NCBI GenBank assembly: GCA_002279795.1
Contig: NCCT01000010.1
Span: forward strand, 1 to 43,046
Reading direction: 5' to 3'
Source of the DNA: Hydrogenophilales bacterium 12-61-10
Lineage (GTDB): Bacteria; Pseudomonadota; Gammaproteobacteria; Burkholderiales; Thiobacillaceae
DNA: 43,046 nucleotides
Positions 8,548-17,804 of the stretch are shown here, one piece after another (position 1 is the stretch's first letter; each line of letters begins with the position of its first letter). The notes under the pieces are model-generated. The model did no database searches. It was not told the origin of the DNA and saw nothing but the letters and a program-made list of their open reading frames with translations. Both the position numbers and the translations under genes were made by a program.

Positions 8548-10292
8548 GCAGACGGTGGTTTGAGGGCGGCAAGCGCCTGGTTCCAGACGCGGCGGTCGGC
8601 GTGAAACCGGGCGAGGGCTGCAAGCTGGCGCTGGCGCCAGCGTTGCCCGTTAATCGTCGAGGCGATGCGCGCATGGCCGGCGGAATCCAAGCCGAAGTTG
8701 CGCTGCATGTTGTCGAGGAAAACGCGGAAATGGGCGAGTGCGTTGGTATGCTCCGGCAGCTGCCACCAATGGGTGGGCTCCTCCAGCAGGCGGGTCAATG
8801 CAGCGAGTTTGGCCGCGATCTTGTCCCGTCGCGCACGGTATTTCATGGTTATCTCGCCATGCACGGCATCGAGCGTGGCGGCGAGGATTTCACTCGACAG
8901 CGTCTGCTGCGGAAAAGCCAGCGCGGCCAGCCGCTCCACCGTAAACAGCATCACGTCGCCAAAAAACTGCCGCTCGAATTCGTCGGTCAGGTCGATGTGG
9001 TCGGCCGCGGTGACGACGCCGGGGCGAAACTCGGCCGCGCCGCTGGCATCGAGCGTGCGCGTGTGCAGCATCGGCAGGTTGGCAGAGACAAAGCGGGGGC
9101 CCAGTTCGGCTTTCATCAGCCGCCCCAGCGTGGGGCCGGACATGCGCAGGCGCAGCGGCGCAAAAGGGATGAACCACTGCAGCGCGCGCGGGCGGAAAAC
9201 ATAATTGCCGGTGTAGACGGTGCGGGCGGGCAGCACGCTGTCGAGCGTGGGCTGGTGGCGATACCAGGTGATGCGGGTGGGATGCTCGCCGTGGAAAAAG
9301 CGTTTGAGTCGCCGTGCAAATGCGCCGAAGCAGTCGGCATTGCTGGGCACGCCCGGCAGGCGGCAGCGGAAGCGGTAGGCGTCGGCTGCATTCTCAAATC
9401 CGAACAGCCCGGCCATGTCGTGATAGGCGGCGTCGGCCTCGTTGTTCGCCGTCTGCTGGCGGTAGGGCTGCGCCGGGTCGCTGGCCGCCATTTCGCGCAG
9501 GAATCCGGCGACGTCGTCGAGGAAGGTGGCGGCCATAACCGCGGGGGAAACGGGCGGATCGCCGACTACTTTTCCGGTCAGCACGTCGGCATCAGTCGTG
9601 TGGAAAATCGCGTCGAGCTGGGCGAAAAAATTGACCGCGAACACTTCGCCGTCGCCTTCCGCCATATCCACGTTCACCTTGAACTGCTGGTCGGCGTCGA
9701 GGGTGTAGATCAGCGTCCGGGCATCGTCCTGGAGGCGCTGTGCCAGATGCAGCCAGGCGACGTTGCGCATCATCGCCTGCCCTTTGTGGCCGAATGCCTC
9801 GCGCGGCGCATTGCCGATGATGGGGCTGAGATCCAGCTCAGGCAGCGTATCCAGCAGCGCGAGCTGCTCGCTCAAGCCAAAGTATTCGATGGCCAGACCT
9901 TTGGCATCGAACGCATGAACCAGCGCCTGATTGGCGGCGATGGTTTCGGCTGACTCGGAATCATCGGCCAGCAGCACCGACACCTTGCTGAAATGACCGT
10001 CCTCAATGCCGCCGTAAGCGTACGCGCGGCAGAGTTCGAGCAGGCTGGCGAGGCAGCGCTGCAGTTGCGCCGGGCTGTCGGCCACCGGGATGACGAGGAT
10101 AAAGTGGTGACGCGCGTCGTCGCGTTTGGCGAGCAGCGTTTCGAGCCGCCGCCAGGCCGATTGGTACGAGGGCAGCAGCGCGGCGTTGAAGCCGTTTTCC
10201 CACAGCGCCGTTTCAAATCGGGCAATGGCAGCGTGTTGCGCCGCGATCTGTTCGTCGAGGCTAGCGAGCCGACAGGTAGCGGGGGAAGGCAT
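8544..10292 (-). CDS. Family 2-like glycosyltransferase, large, function unknown
   Basis: 582 residues. After a short helical N-terminus a GT-A-like fold begins at HFILVIPVADSPAQLQRCLASL (near residue 63), with VSVLLADDSESAET (near 104) and a DxD-like TLDADQQFKV (near 194), followed by LTGKVVGDPPVSP. Together these resemble nucleotide-sugar-using GT2 enzymes. The C-terminal 200 residues are mostly helical, with no predicted membrane segment. The start overlaps the end of the thiamine-diphosphate enzyme gene by 32 bases, and its end overlaps the adenylating-enzyme gene, so the three are almost certainly co-translated. I do not recognise a characterised relative. The acceptor and donor cannot be inferred. 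Confidence 0.65.
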   Translation of the reverse strand: MPSPATCRLASLDEQIAAQHAAIARFETALWENGFNAALLPSYQSAWRRLETLLAKRDDARHHFILVIPVADSPAQLQRCLASLLELCRAYAYGGIEDGHFSKVSVLLADDSESAETIAANQALVHAFDAKGLAIEYFGLSEQLALLDTLPELDLSPIIGNAPREAFGHKGQAMMRNVAWLHLAQRLQDDARTLIYTLDADQQFKVNVDMAEGDGEVFAVNFFAQLDAIFHTTDADVLTGKVVGDPPVSPAVMAATFLDDVAGFLREMAASDPAQPYRQQTANNEADAAYHDMAGLFGFENAADAYRFRCRLPGVPSNADCFGAFARRLKRFFHGEHPTRITWYRHQPTLDSVLPARTVYTGNYVFRPRALQWFIPFAPLRLRMSGPTLGRLMKAELGPRFVSANLPMLHTRTLDASGAAEFRPGVVTAADHIDLTDEFERQFFGDVMLFTVERLAALAFPQQTLSSEILAATLDAVHGEITMKYRARRDKIAAKLAALTRLLEEPTHWWQLPEHTNALAHFRVFLDNMQRNFGLDSAGHARIASTINGQRWRQRQLAALARFHADRRVWNQALAALKPPSA

Positions 10293-11919
10293 GTTTGTCG
10301 AGCAGGATTTCGATGAGGTTGATGCCGCCGGTCAGGTCGGCGCGGGCAAAAAAGCGGTCGAGTTCGACCTCGGTTTCAACGCGATAGTGCTGGATGCCAA
10401 ACGACTGTGCGAGCAGGCCAAAGTCGGGGTTCACAAAATCGCAGTCGATGTAGCGTTCGCCATACAGCTGGAACTGGTTTTTGCGGATCAGGCTCAGGGT
10501 GCCATTGTTGATGACGACGACATTGAGCGGGATGCCGTAGTTCACCGCCGTCATGATTTCCATGCAGCACATCTGGAAACCGCCGTCGCCGAGGATGGCG
10601 AAGGTTGGGCTGTCCTTGGCAAAGCAGCGTGCGCCGATGGCGGCCGGGATCGCGTGGCCGAGCGAGGAAATGCCGGTGTTGGGAAAGTAATGGTTGCGGT
10701 CGGAGACATCGAAGTAAGTCTGCGCAAACACGATGTTGTCGTCGAACACCAGCGCGTTGTGCGGGAAGCGTTGCGCGAGCTGGCGGTAAAAAGCCTGCAT
10801 CAGGCGAAAGGCCTGGTTTGCGCCATCATCGCTGGCGGGTTGTGCCGCGTTGGCCTGATGGCCGTCGAGCAGCGCGCGCGCCTTGGGTAGTGTGCCGTCG
10901 GCTTGCAGCGCAGCGAACACGTCATCCATCACCGCGCGTATGTCGCCGCAGATCGCCACGTCCGGCTGGAACACGCGGCCGAGTTGCGCGGCATCGCGAT
11001 CGACCTGGGCGATTTTTTTGCCGGCCAGCAGTTTGGCGTCCCACAGATAACTGGTGCGTTCATTGAAGCCAGCGCCCAGAAAAACCAGCAGGTCAGCGTG
11101 ATCGACCAGGTAGCGGTAGGCGTCGCCGTTGGAGGTGACGCCGAGGCAGCCGAGCGCGAGCGGCGTGCCCTCGGCCACCACGCCCTTGGCCTTGAGGCTG
11201 GTGGTGACCGGAATGTTGAAGGTGTCGGACAGGGCGGAAACGACGTCGCGCGCGCCCGCCTGGATGCAGCCGTGGCCGGCGATGATCACCGGCGAGCGCG
11301 CCGCCCGCAGCAGGCCGGCGAGTTCCGCCGTCGACGTGTATTGGCGAGAGGCTACGCGGCTGGGGATATGCACCGCGTCGAGCACGCTGTCGTCGACGCG
11401 CTCTTTTTGCACGTTGTAGGGGATCGACAGCAGCACCGGTCCCGGTTCGCGCCCCAGCAGCGCTTGCGTAGCCTGGTTCAACACCTGGCCCAGATAATCG
11501 GTGCGCTCGATCCGCTTGTGATAGCGCGTGATGCTGGCGAACAGCGCGCCCTGATCGATGGCGCCGCCTTCGCCCGAGCTTTCCTGCAGGCCGCCTTTGC
11601 CGAAAATATACGTCGAGGTTTCACCGGTGATCGCCAGCACCGGCAGCCGCTCGGCGTAGGCATTGGCGATCCCGGTAATCAGATTGGTCGCGCCGGGACC
11701 GGCGGTTGCGATGCAGGCCGATGGCTGGTGCGACACGCGCGCATAGCCGCCCGCCATGAAGGCTGCGCCCTGCTCGTGTTTGACCAGTACGCTCTTCACG
11801 CTGGAACCGCGCAGGCAATCGTAGATCGGCAGCACGTGCGCGCCGGGCATGCCGAAAAGGGTGTCGATGCCCAGGCGCTGCAGATACCGGACGATCAGTT
11901 CGCTGACAGAAATATCCAT
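10261..11919 (-). CDS. Acetolactate synthase-like thiamine-diphosphate-dependent enzyme
   Basis: 552 residues from the ATG at 11919, preferred because AAGGA lies upstream and family homology begins at MDISVSELIVRYLQRLGID. The N-terminal PYR domain has FGMPGAH and the catalytic glutamate in VKHEQGAAFMAGGYAR (near residue 49); a central Rossmann-like domain has VIIAGHG; the C-terminal PP domain has GDGGFQMCCMEI...VVVINNG, the GDG-NN cofactor motif. Reactions in this superfamily include carboligation and decarboxylation of 2-oxoacids. No acetolactate synthase small subunit is adjacent and the partners are a glycosyltransferase and a ligase, so classical branched-chain synthesis is doubtful. It is the first gene of the overlapping trio ending at 7189. 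Confidence 0.82.
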   Translation of the reverse strand: MDISVSELIVRYLQRLGIDTLFGMPGAHVLPIYDCLRGSSVKSVLVKHEQGAAFMAGGYARVSHQPSACIATAGPGATNLITGIANAYAERLPVLAITGETSTYIFGKGGLQESSGEGGAIDQGALFASITRYHKRIERTDYLGQVLNQATQALLGREPGPVLLSIPYNVQKERVDDSVLDAVHIPSRVASRQYTSTAELAGLLRAARSPVIIAGHGCIQAGARDVVSALSDTFNIPVTTSLKAKGVVAEGTPLALGCLGVTSNGDAYRYLVDHADLLVFLGAGFNERTSYLWDAKLLAGKKIAQVDRDAAQLGRVFQPDVAICGDIRAVMDDVFAALQADGTLPKARALLDGHQANAAQPASDDGANQAFRLMQAFYRQLAQRFPHNALVFDDNIVFAQTYFDVSDRNHYFPNTGISSLGHAIPAAIGARCFAKDSPTFAILGDGGFQMCCMEIMTAVNYGIPLNVVVINNGTLSLIRKNQFQLYGERYIDCDFVNPDFGLLAQSFGIQHYRVETEVELDRFFARADLTGGINLIEILLDKHAFPRYLSAR

Positions 11920-11944
11920 GCTGATTTTGATTCCTTGCAGTCTC

Positions 11945-11993
11945 GCTCCAATCCGGCGGCTCTGCGGCGCGCTCGGAGGCACTGGATTGGAGC
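11945..11993. promoter_or_regulatory. Inverted repeat upstream of the thiamine-diphosphate enzyme gene
   Basis: A perfect 10-base inverted repeat, GCTCCAATCC at 11945-11954 and GGATTGGAGC at 11984-11993, flanks a 29-base GC-rich loop. It lies 25 bases upstream of the start codon at 11919, so it is in the leader or promoter of the trio. It could be an operator or an mRNA hairpin. There is no T-run to make it a terminator. Confidence 0.45.
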
Positions 11994-11997
11994 ACAA

Positions 11998-12056
11998 GAC
12001 GCGGCGCAGGGAAACCGCGATGACGCGGCGCAGGGAAACCGCGATGACGCAGCGAT
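11998..12056. repeat. 24-bp tandem repeat
   Basis: Unit GACGCGGCGCAGGGAAACCGCGAT occurs at 11998-12021 and 12022-12045 without mismatch. A third partial, diverged copy starts at 12046 (GACGCAGCGAT). It occupies the 165-bp gap between the glutathione transferase stop and the thiamine-diphosphate enzyme start. Confidence 0.8.
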
Positions 12057-12084
12057 GCCGTCCTGCCCGAAATGTGGGCAAGCG

Positions 12085-12723
12085 TCATAGCAGCGTCGGT
12101 GGGTCGCCGGGTTGCCAAGGATCGAGCCTGGGCATGATCGAAACAAATAGCTGGGCGTGCGTCCAGGCGTCCAGCCAGCGACGCACGGCGGAGAAGGGTG
12201 AAGTCAAAAACCAGTCCGGATCGACGCCGGCAAACTGGCGGATGAACGGCACGATTGCCAAGTCGGCCAGGGCCGGCGTCTCGCCCAGCAAATTTTGCGT
12301 CTGGGCGAGACGCCGGTTCAACGGCGCGACGAACAGTTCGACGGCCGCGTCGCGCGCGTGTTCGGCCGACTGCGCCGATGACGGAGACGCGTATTTGTAG
12401 CCGTCGAGCAGCTGTTTGAAGGCGCCATCGTTGAGCGCAATCAGCGCCTGCCCGGTTGCGTCATCCATGCGCCAGGGTGCCGCATCAACCTGGTCGAGCG
12501 CCCAGCGCATGATGTCGAGGCTTTGTTCCAGCACGCGGCCATCGGGCAGCTGCAACACCGGCACCGTGCCTTTGGGCGACAGTGCCAGCATGGCGTCGGG
12601 CTTGTCGCGCAGGGCGACTTCGCGCACGTCGAGCGCGACTCCGGCGAGCTTGAGCGCCAGCCGGGCGCGGATGGCATAGGGGCAGCGGCGAAAGCTGTAG
12701 AGTACCGGCAGCGTGTTGTTCAT
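12085..12723 (-). CDS. Glutathione S-transferase family protein
   Basis: 212 residues from the ATG at 12723. The N-terminal thioredoxin-like domain starts LPVLYSFRRCPYAIRARLAL with a CPY(A) active-site turn. The cis-proline segment SPKGTVPVLQLPDG and then EQSLDIMRWALD (glutathione-binding Gln-Ser) follow. The all-helical C-terminal domain includes ETPALADLAIVPFIRQFA, the usual N-capping/Asp motif. CPYAIRAR resembles glutaredoxin-2/omega-like enzymes with a catalytic cysteine rather than tyrosine or serine. It sits 40 bp after the nitroreductase gene in the same direction, consistent with a role in handling electrophiles alongside the glutathione-dependent formaldehyde genes (inference). Confidence 0.85.
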   Translation of the reverse strand: MNNTLPVLYSFRRCPYAIRARLALKLAGVALDVREVALRDKPDAMLALSPKGTVPVLQLPDGRVLEQSLDIMRWALDQVDAAPWRMDDATGQALIALNDGAFKQLLDGYKYASPSSAQSAEHARDAAVELFVAPLNRRLAQTQNLLGETPALADLAIVPFIRQFAGVDPDWFLTSPFSAVRRWLDAWTHAQLFVSIMPRLDPWQPGDPPTLL

Positions 12724-12763
12724 CGCCTGCCGGCCAGCCAATGCCTGCGGGCTTGCACCGGAT

Positions 12764-13369
12764 TCAGGCGAAGGTGTTTTCGAGCAGGACCTGATCCAGC
12801 GACAACTGGCCGCCACGCGGCCAGGCCGGCGCGGTGGCTTTGCCCACTGCCAGCATCAGGGCGATGACGTGGTCGTCGGGCAGGTGGATGAGCTTGCCTA
12901 CCGCTTCGAAATCAAAACCATCCATCGGGCAGGAGTCGTATCCCAGGCTCTTGGCGCCGAGCATCAGCGTTTGCGCGAGAATGCCGCACGAGCGCATGGC
13001 TTCGTCGCGTTGCACCTGCGCATGGTCGCGGTAATAGGCATCAATGGCCGGCACCATGAAATCGCGCACGCCGTCAGATGCGTTGCGCCAGTAACGCGAA
13101 GGTTCCTTTTCCCAGCTCTTGAGGTCGGCACACAGCACCAGCAGCAAAGACGCGTCGGTGACTTGCGCCTGGTCCCAGGCGTGGGCGCGAATCTGCTGCC
13201 GCAGCGCCGGGTCGCGCACGGCGACCAGCCGCCAGTTCTGGATGTTGAACGCCGTCGGCGAGAGCAGGGCTGCCGACAGCAGGCGCGATTCTTCTGCCTC
13301 GCTCAGGCGGTGGCTGGGGTCGAATTGCTTGACCGAGCGGCGTTGTTCAATGGCGTCAAAAGTGTGCAT
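12764..13369 (-). CDS. Nitroreductase family NAD(P)H:FMN oxidoreductase
   Basis: 201 residues from the ATG at 13369. The FMN-binding N-terminus EQRRSVKQFDPSHRLSEAE, the LSPTAFNIQNWRLVAV block (near residue 37) and the C-terminal AKSLGYDSCPMDGFD...VIALMLAVGKA are typical of NfsB/YdjA-like proteins. These enzymes use NAD(P)H to reduce nitro groups, quinones or flavins in the cytoplasm. The true substrate is not readable from sequence. It lies 32 bp downstream of the Old Yellow Enzyme gene, so the two flavoproteins are probably co-transcribed. Confidence 0.88.
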   Translation of the reverse strand: MHTFDAIEQRRSVKQFDPSHRLSEAEESRLLSAALLSPTAFNIQNWRLVAVRDPALRQQIRAHAWDQAQVTDASLLLVLCADLKSWEKEPSRYWRNASDGVRDFMVPAIDAYYRDHAQVQRDEAMRSCGILAQTLMLGAKSLGYDSCPMDGFDFEAVGKLIHLPDDHVIALMLAVGKATAPAWPRGGQLSLDQVLLENTFA

Positions 13370-13401
13370 GGGGATCCGTGAATAAAAGGGGGGAAAGGGT
13401 G

Positions 13402-14490
13402 TCAGGCCGGGGAAAGGCTGGGGTAGTCGGTGTAGCCGTGCGCGTCGCCACCGTAAAAGGTGGCCGGGTCGGGCGTGTTGAGCGGCGCGTTCGCCTGCAG
13501 CCGCGCCGGCAGGTCGGGGTTGGCGATGAACAGCTTGCCGAACGCCACCAGGTCGGCATGGCCGTCGGCAACGGCCGCGCGCGCCTTGGCGCCGTCGTAG
13601 CCGTCGCACACCATCAGCGTGCCTTTGAACAGGGGGCGGAATTCGCTGCTCGGAACGCAGATCGCGCCGTGATCCTGGTCGGCCTGGTTGGGTTCGATCA
13701 GGTGCAGATAGGCCAGTTTGTGGCGGTTGAGGCTGCTGATGATTTCGCTGAAATGGGCGCGCGGGTCGGTGTCGCGCATGTCGTTGAAGGTGGTCGAAGG
13801 CGACAGCCGCAGACCGACCTGGTTCGATGGCCACACGGTGCACACCGCGTCGAGCACCTCGTGCAGCAGGCGCGCGCGGTTGGCGACGCTGCCGCCGTAG
13901 GCGTCGGTGCGCAGGTTGGTGCCGTCGCGCAGGAATTCGTCGATCAGATAGCCGTTGGCGCCGTGCACTTCGATGCCGTCGAAACCGGCTTTGAGGGCAT
14001 TCTCGGCGGCGCGCCGGTAGTCGGCGACGAGGCCGGGAATCTCCTGGGTTTCCAGCGCACGCGGAGTGACGTAGCGCTGCATGCCCTGGTAGGTGACGGC
14101 TTCGCCCCTGGGCTGGATCGCGCTCGGCGCAACCGGCAGCGCGCCTTCGGGCTGCAGGCTGGGGTGAGAGATGCGGCCGACGTGCCACAGCTGCAAAAAG
14201 ATGCGCCCGCCTGCGGCGTGAACGGCGTCGGTGACAGCGCGCCAGCCGGCGACCTGCTCATCGCTGTGGATACCGGGGGTCAGCGGGTAGCCGACGCCCT
14301 GCGGCGAAATCTGCGTCGCCTCGGTGAGGATCAGTCCGGCGCTGGCGCGCTGCACGTAGTACTCGATGTTCATGGGGCCCGGCACGTTGCCGGCACCGGC
14401 GCGATTGCGCGTGAGCGGCGCCATGACGATGCGGTTGGGCAGCAGAAGCGGGCCAAGCTGGAAGGAGTCGAACAGATCGGGATGGGGCAT
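13402..14490 (-). CDS. nemA: Old Yellow Enzyme family NADH:flavin oxidoreductase (NemA-like)
   Basis: 362 residues from the ATG at 14490, which matches the family start (DLFDSFQLGPLLLPNRIVMAPLTRNRA). An FMN-bound TIM barrel is indicated by EATQISPQGVGYPLTPGIHSD, the ligand-binding histidine region GFDGIEVHGANGYLIDEFLRDGTN, and the C-terminal DLVAFGKLFIANPDLP. The enzyme reduces activated C=C bonds of enals, maleimides or nitro compounds. Its place immediately after the formaldehyde-detoxification genes points to reactive-aldehyde defence (inference). It is 25 bp from the S-formylglutathione hydrolase gene. Confidence 0.9.
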   Translation of the reverse strand: MPHPDLFDSFQLGPLLLPNRIVMAPLTRNRAGAGNVPGPMNIEYYVQRASAGLILTEATQISPQGVGYPLTPGIHSDEQVAGWRAVTDAVHAAGGRIFLQLWHVGRISHPSLQPEGALPVAPSAIQPRGEAVTYQGMQRYVTPRALETQEIPGLVADYRRAAENALKAGFDGIEVHGANGYLIDEFLRDGTNLRTDAYGGSVANRARLLHEVLDAVCTVWPSNQVGLRLSPSTTFNDMRDTDPRAHFSEIISSLNRHKLAYLHLIEPNQADQDHGAICVPSSEFRPLFKGTLMVCDGYDGAKARAAVADGHADLVAFGKLFIANPDLPARLQANAPLNTPDPATFYGGDAHGYTDYPSLSPA

Positions 14491-14515
14491 GGACGGGTCT
14501 CGAATATAAAGGGGG

Positions 14516-15355
14516 TTAGCGGGCCGACAGCGCGCGGGCATGAAACGCCAGGTGCTCGCCGATGAAAGTAGCGATGAAGTGGTAGCTGTGGTCATAGCCG
14601 TCCTGCATCCGCAAGGTCAGCGGAATGCCGCGCGCGGCGCAAGCCGCCTGCAGCTTGTGCGGAAACAGCTGCTCGGCGAGAAACTCGTCGGCGGTGCCGT
14701 GGTCGATTAGCGCCGGTGGCAGCGGTGCGCCAGCCTGGACCAGGCAGGTGGCGTCCCAGGCTTCCCAGGTCTTTTTGTCATCGCCGAGATAGGCGCTGAA
14801 ACAGCCTTGTCCCCATGGGCTTTCCACCGGGTTGCAGATCGGCGCGAAGGCCGACACCGAGACATACTGGCCGGGATTTTTCAGCGCGCAGATCAGGGCA
14901 CCATGGCCGCCCATCGAATGGCCGCTGATGGCGCGACGGCCTGGCGTTGCAGGAAAGTGGGCCTCGACCAGTGCGGGCAGCTCGTCGGTGACGTAGTCGT
15001 ACATCCGGTAGTGCGTCGCCCACGGCGGCTGCGTGGCGTTGACGTAGAAGCCGGCTCCCTTGCCGAGGTCATAGCGTTCGGGCACATCGGGCACCTCGTC
15101 GCCGCGCGGGCTGGTGTCGGGCATCACCAGAATCAGCCCGAGTTCGGCCGCGTAGCGTTGCGCCCCCGCTTTCGTCCGCACGTTGTCGTCGGTGCAGGTG
15201 AGGCCGGACAACCAGTACACCACCGGACAGTGCTGCGTGGCGGCCTGCGGCGGCAGGTAGACCGAAAACGTCATCGTGCAATGGCAACTGGCCGATTCGT
15301 GATGCCAGCGTTCGAGCCAGCCGCCGAATTCCTTGATTCTTTCGACTTGTTTCAT
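14516..15355 (-). CDS. fghA: S-formylglutathione hydrolase
   Basis: 279 residues, the standard length. Esterase-D family features: [20 protein letters not shown] near residue 49, [13 protein letters not shown] near 78, nucleophile Ser147 in [13 protein letters not shown], and the late acid/histidine region ([26 protein letters not shown]). It hydrolyses S-formylglutathione to formate and glutathione, the second step of glutathione-dependent formaldehyde oxidation in the cytoplasm. Its start is 7 bp after the stop of the dehydrogenase gene that makes its substrate, an operon arrangement widely seen in proteobacteria. Confidence 0.95.
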   Translation of the reverse strand: MKQVERIKEFGGWLERWHHESASCHCTMTFSVYLPPQAATQHCPVVYWLSGLTCTDDNVRTKAGAQRYAAELGLILVMPDTSPRGDEVPDVPERYDLGKGAGFYVNATQPPWATHYRMYDYVTDELPALVEAHFPATPGRRAISGHSMGGHGALICALKNPGQYVSVSAFAPICNPVESPWGQGCFSAYLGDDKKTWEAWDATCLVQAGAPLPPALIDHGTADEFLAEQLFPHKLQAACAARGIPLTLRMQDGYDHSYHFIATFIGEHLAFHARALSAR

Positions 15356-15362
15356 CGCCGCC

Positions 15363-16472
15363 TCAGAAAATGATGACCGAGCGGATGCTCTTGCCTTCGT
15401 GCATCAGGTCGAACGCGCGGTTGATGTCTTCGAGCGGCATGGTGTGGGTCACCAGCTTGTCGAGTTCGATCTTGCCGTTCATGTAGCTTTCGACGTAGCC
15501 CGGCAGTTGCGAGCGACCCTTGACGCCGCCGAACGCGGTGCCTTTCCAGGTGCGGCCGACCACCAGGTTGAATGGCCGGGTGCAGATCTCCTTGCCGGCG
15601 CCGGCGACGCCGATCACGGTGGAGACGCCCCAGCCCATGTGGGTGCATTCGAGTGCGTCGCGCATGACGTTGACGTTGCCGATGCATTCGAACGAGTAAT
15701 CGACGCCGCCGTTGAAGTGGTCACGGATGTATTCGGAAACCGAGCCGTTGACGTCTTTCGGATTGAGGAAATCGGTTGCGCCGAGCAGCTTCGCCATCTC
15801 GAACTTGTCCGGGTTGAGGTCGATCGCCAGGATGCGCCCGGCGCCCGCCATCACCGCGCCCTGGATGCACGACAGCCCGATGCCGCCGAGGCCGAACACC
15901 GCGACGGTGGAGCCGGGTTCGACCTTGGCGGTATTGAGCACGGCGCCGATGCCGGTGGTGACGCCGCAGCCCAGCAGGCAAACCTTGTCCAGCGGCGCGG
16001 CCGAGTTGATCTTGGCCAGTGCGATTTCCGGCACCACGGTGTATTCGGCAAACGTCGAGCAGCCCATGTAGTGAAAAATCGGCTTGCCGTTTTTCGAGAA
16101 GCGGCGGGTGCCGTCGGGCATGTAACCGGTCCATACCGTCGAGGCAATCGACTGGCACAGGTTGGTCTTGGGCGAGGCGCAGTACTCGCAGTGGCCGCAT
16201 TCGGGAATGTAGAGCGGGATGACGTGGTCGCCCGGCTTCAGGGTGGTGACCCCGGGGCCGCACTCGACCACGATGCAGCCGCCCTCGTGGCCGAGGATGC
16301 AGGGAAAGGCCCCTTCGGGGTCGTCGCCCGACAATGTGAACGCGTCGGTATGGCAGACGCCGCTGGCGACGACCTGCAACAGGACCTCGCCCTCGCGCGG
16401 GCCTTCGACATCAACTTCTTCAATCGTCAGCGGTTTTTTGGGTTCCCAGGCGACGGCGGCGCGTGCTTTCAT
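15363..16472 (-). CDS. frmA: S-(hydroxymethyl)glutathione dehydrogenase / class III alcohol dehydrogenase
   Basis: 369 residues. Zinc-dependent medium-chain dehydrogenase: catalytic zinc ligands in [11 protein letters not shown] and GHEGG, structural zinc cysteines in [15 protein letters not shown], and the NAD-binding Rossmann motif [11 protein letters not shown] near residue 193. The class III signatures CPLA-like [14 protein letters not shown] and [16 protein letters not shown] are present. It oxidises the spontaneous adduct of formaldehyde and glutathione to S-formylglutathione with NAD+. It lies 94 bp downstream of the transaldolase gene and immediately upstream of fghA. Confidence 0.95.
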   Translation of the reverse strand: MKARAAVAWEPKKPLTIEEVDVEGPREGEVLLQVVASGVCHTDAFTLSGDDPEGAFPCILGHEGGCIVVECGPGVTTLKPGDHVIPLYIPECGHCEYCASPKTNLCQSIASTVWTGYMPDGTRRFSKNGKPIFHYMGCSTFAEYTVVPEIALAKINSAAPLDKVCLLGCGVTTGIGAVLNTAKVEPGSTVAVFGLGGIGLSCIQGAVMAGAGRILAIDLNPDKFEMAKLLGATDFLNPKDVNGSVSEYIRDHFNGGVDYSFECIGNVNVMRDALECTHMGWGVSTVIGVAGAGKEICTRPFNLVVGRTWKGTAFGGVKGRSQLPGYVESYMNGKIELDKLVTHTMPLEDINRAFDLMHEGKSIRSVIIF

Positions 16473-16566
16473 GAATGATTTCCTTATTTAATAGATAGAG
16501 GTTGGGCGGGAGACCGTGGCCAGCTTGTTTAAACCTCGGCGCCCGCAGGGTGCGAAATATCGTGGC

Positions 16567-17646
16567 TCAGGCGGCTTGCTGCAACAACTTCTGGAACGCG
16601 GCCTCGAAGGACTCGACGCCTTCGCCCTGCAGGGTCAGGCCGACCTGATCCATGTCGATGCCGAGTTGCGCCAGCGCCGCCAGTTGCGCAGTGGACTCGG
16701 CCACCCCGGACGCCACCTGCAAGGCCGGCTGGCCGTGTTCGGCCAGCGCAGCCAGGGTTTTGTCGGGCAGGGTGTTGATGGTTTCCGGACCGATCAGCGG
16801 TTCGACATACAGCAGGTCGGAATAGTCCGGGTTCTTGACCCCGGTGCTCGCCCACAGCAGCCATTGCGGCATGGCTCCATGCTGCGCCAGCGCGGCAAAC
16901 GGCTCGCCGTGAAAAATGGCCAGATAGCGCTGGTAGGCCTGTTTGGCCATCGCCACTGCTGCCTGGCCGCGCAACGCCAGCGCCTCGGGCGTGCCGATGG
17001 CCGTCAACTGCTTGTCGACCAGCGTGTCGACGCGCGACAGGAACAGGCTCGCTACCGCGTGGCTGGCGCGCACGTCGGCGCCAGCCTGCACGCGCGCGCC
17101 GAGACCGCGAATATAGGCGTTGAACACGGCTTCGGTCTGCGCCACCGAAAACAGCAGGGTGACGTTGACGTTGATGCCCAGCGCCGTGAGCGCTTCGAAC
17201 GCCAGCACGCCTTGCGGCGTGCCGGGCACTTTCACCAGCAGGTTGCGGCGACTGACGGCAGCAGACAGCCGCTTGGCTTCTTCCACCGTAGTGGCCGTGT
17301 CGTAGGCCCACTTCGGCGCAACTTCGAGGCTGACGTAGCCGTCGCGGCCGGCGCTGGCCTCGAAGGTAGGCAGCAGCAAGTCGCAGGCGGCCTGGATGTC
17401 GGGAATCACCAGCGCCTCATAGCGGCGCTCGGGTTCCGCTTCGCTGGCGCGAAGCCTGGCCAGGTCGTCGGCGTAGTAGGGGCTGCTGGCCAGCGCGTTC
17501 TGGAAAATCGACGGGTTCGAGGTCACGCCGGATACGCCGTTCTCGGCAATGTGGCGCGCCAGCGTGCCGTCATGGATCAGGCTGCGCGAGAGGTTGTCGA
17601 GCCACAGGCTCTGGCCGAGCGCGGTGGTGCGTTGGGCTGCATTCAT
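16567..17646 (-). CDS. tal: Transaldolase
   Basis: 359 residues, the length of the longer (tal2/actinobacterial-type) transaldolases rather than the 316-residue E. coli type. GVTSNPSIFQNAL near residue 40 and the Schiff-base lysine Lys139 in RRNLLVKVPGTPQG are clear, followed by GINVNVTLLFSVAQ and WASTGVKNPDYSDLLYV. It transfers a dihydroxyacetone unit between sugar phosphates in the non-oxidative pentose phosphate pathway. First gene of a long minus-strand run. It shares a 158-bp divergent region with aroC, where its promoter should lie. Adjacency to formaldehyde oxidation is suggestive of C1/sugar-phosphate metabolism but proves nothing. Confidence 0.93.
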   Translation of the reverse strand: MNAAQRTTALGQSLWLDNLSRSLIHDGTLARHIAENGVSGVTSNPSIFQNALASSPYYADDLARLRASEAEPERRYEALVIPDIQAACDLLLPTFEASAGRDGYVSLEVAPKWAYDTATTVEEAKRLSAAVSRRNLLVKVPGTPQGVLAFEALTALGINVNVTLLFSVAQTEAVFNAYIRGLGARVQAGADVRASHAVASLFLSRVDTLVDKQLTAIGTPEALALRGQAAVAMAKQAYQRYLAIFHGEPFAALAQHGAMPQWLLWASTGVKNPDYSDLLYVEPLIGPETINTLPDKTLAALAEHGQPALQVASGVAESTAQLAALAQLGIDMDQVGLTLQGEGVESFEAAFQKLLQQAA

Positions 17647-17804
17647 GGTGACTCCTTATAGGTCGGACGGTGAAGCATAGCGGGAAGCGTCGTGCGGGAG
17701 TGTGACAGCGCACGCTCCGGAAAGTGCCCTTGCTGCGGCAGGCCGATGCAGGGCCTATGCTAGACTCCGATGCCTTATTTGTGCCATTTTTCCGGGTTAT
17801 TTCC

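Noticed and set aside
8340-9953. 537-codon plus-strand open frame
   Set aside because: Antisense to the glycosyltransferase and ligase genes, whose overlapping starts and motifs are convincing.
12764-14188. 474-codon minus-strand frame beginning inside the Old Yellow Enzyme gene
   Set aside because: Its first 270 codons are an out-of-frame reading of that gene; only the last 201 codons, from 13369, are the real nitroreductase.
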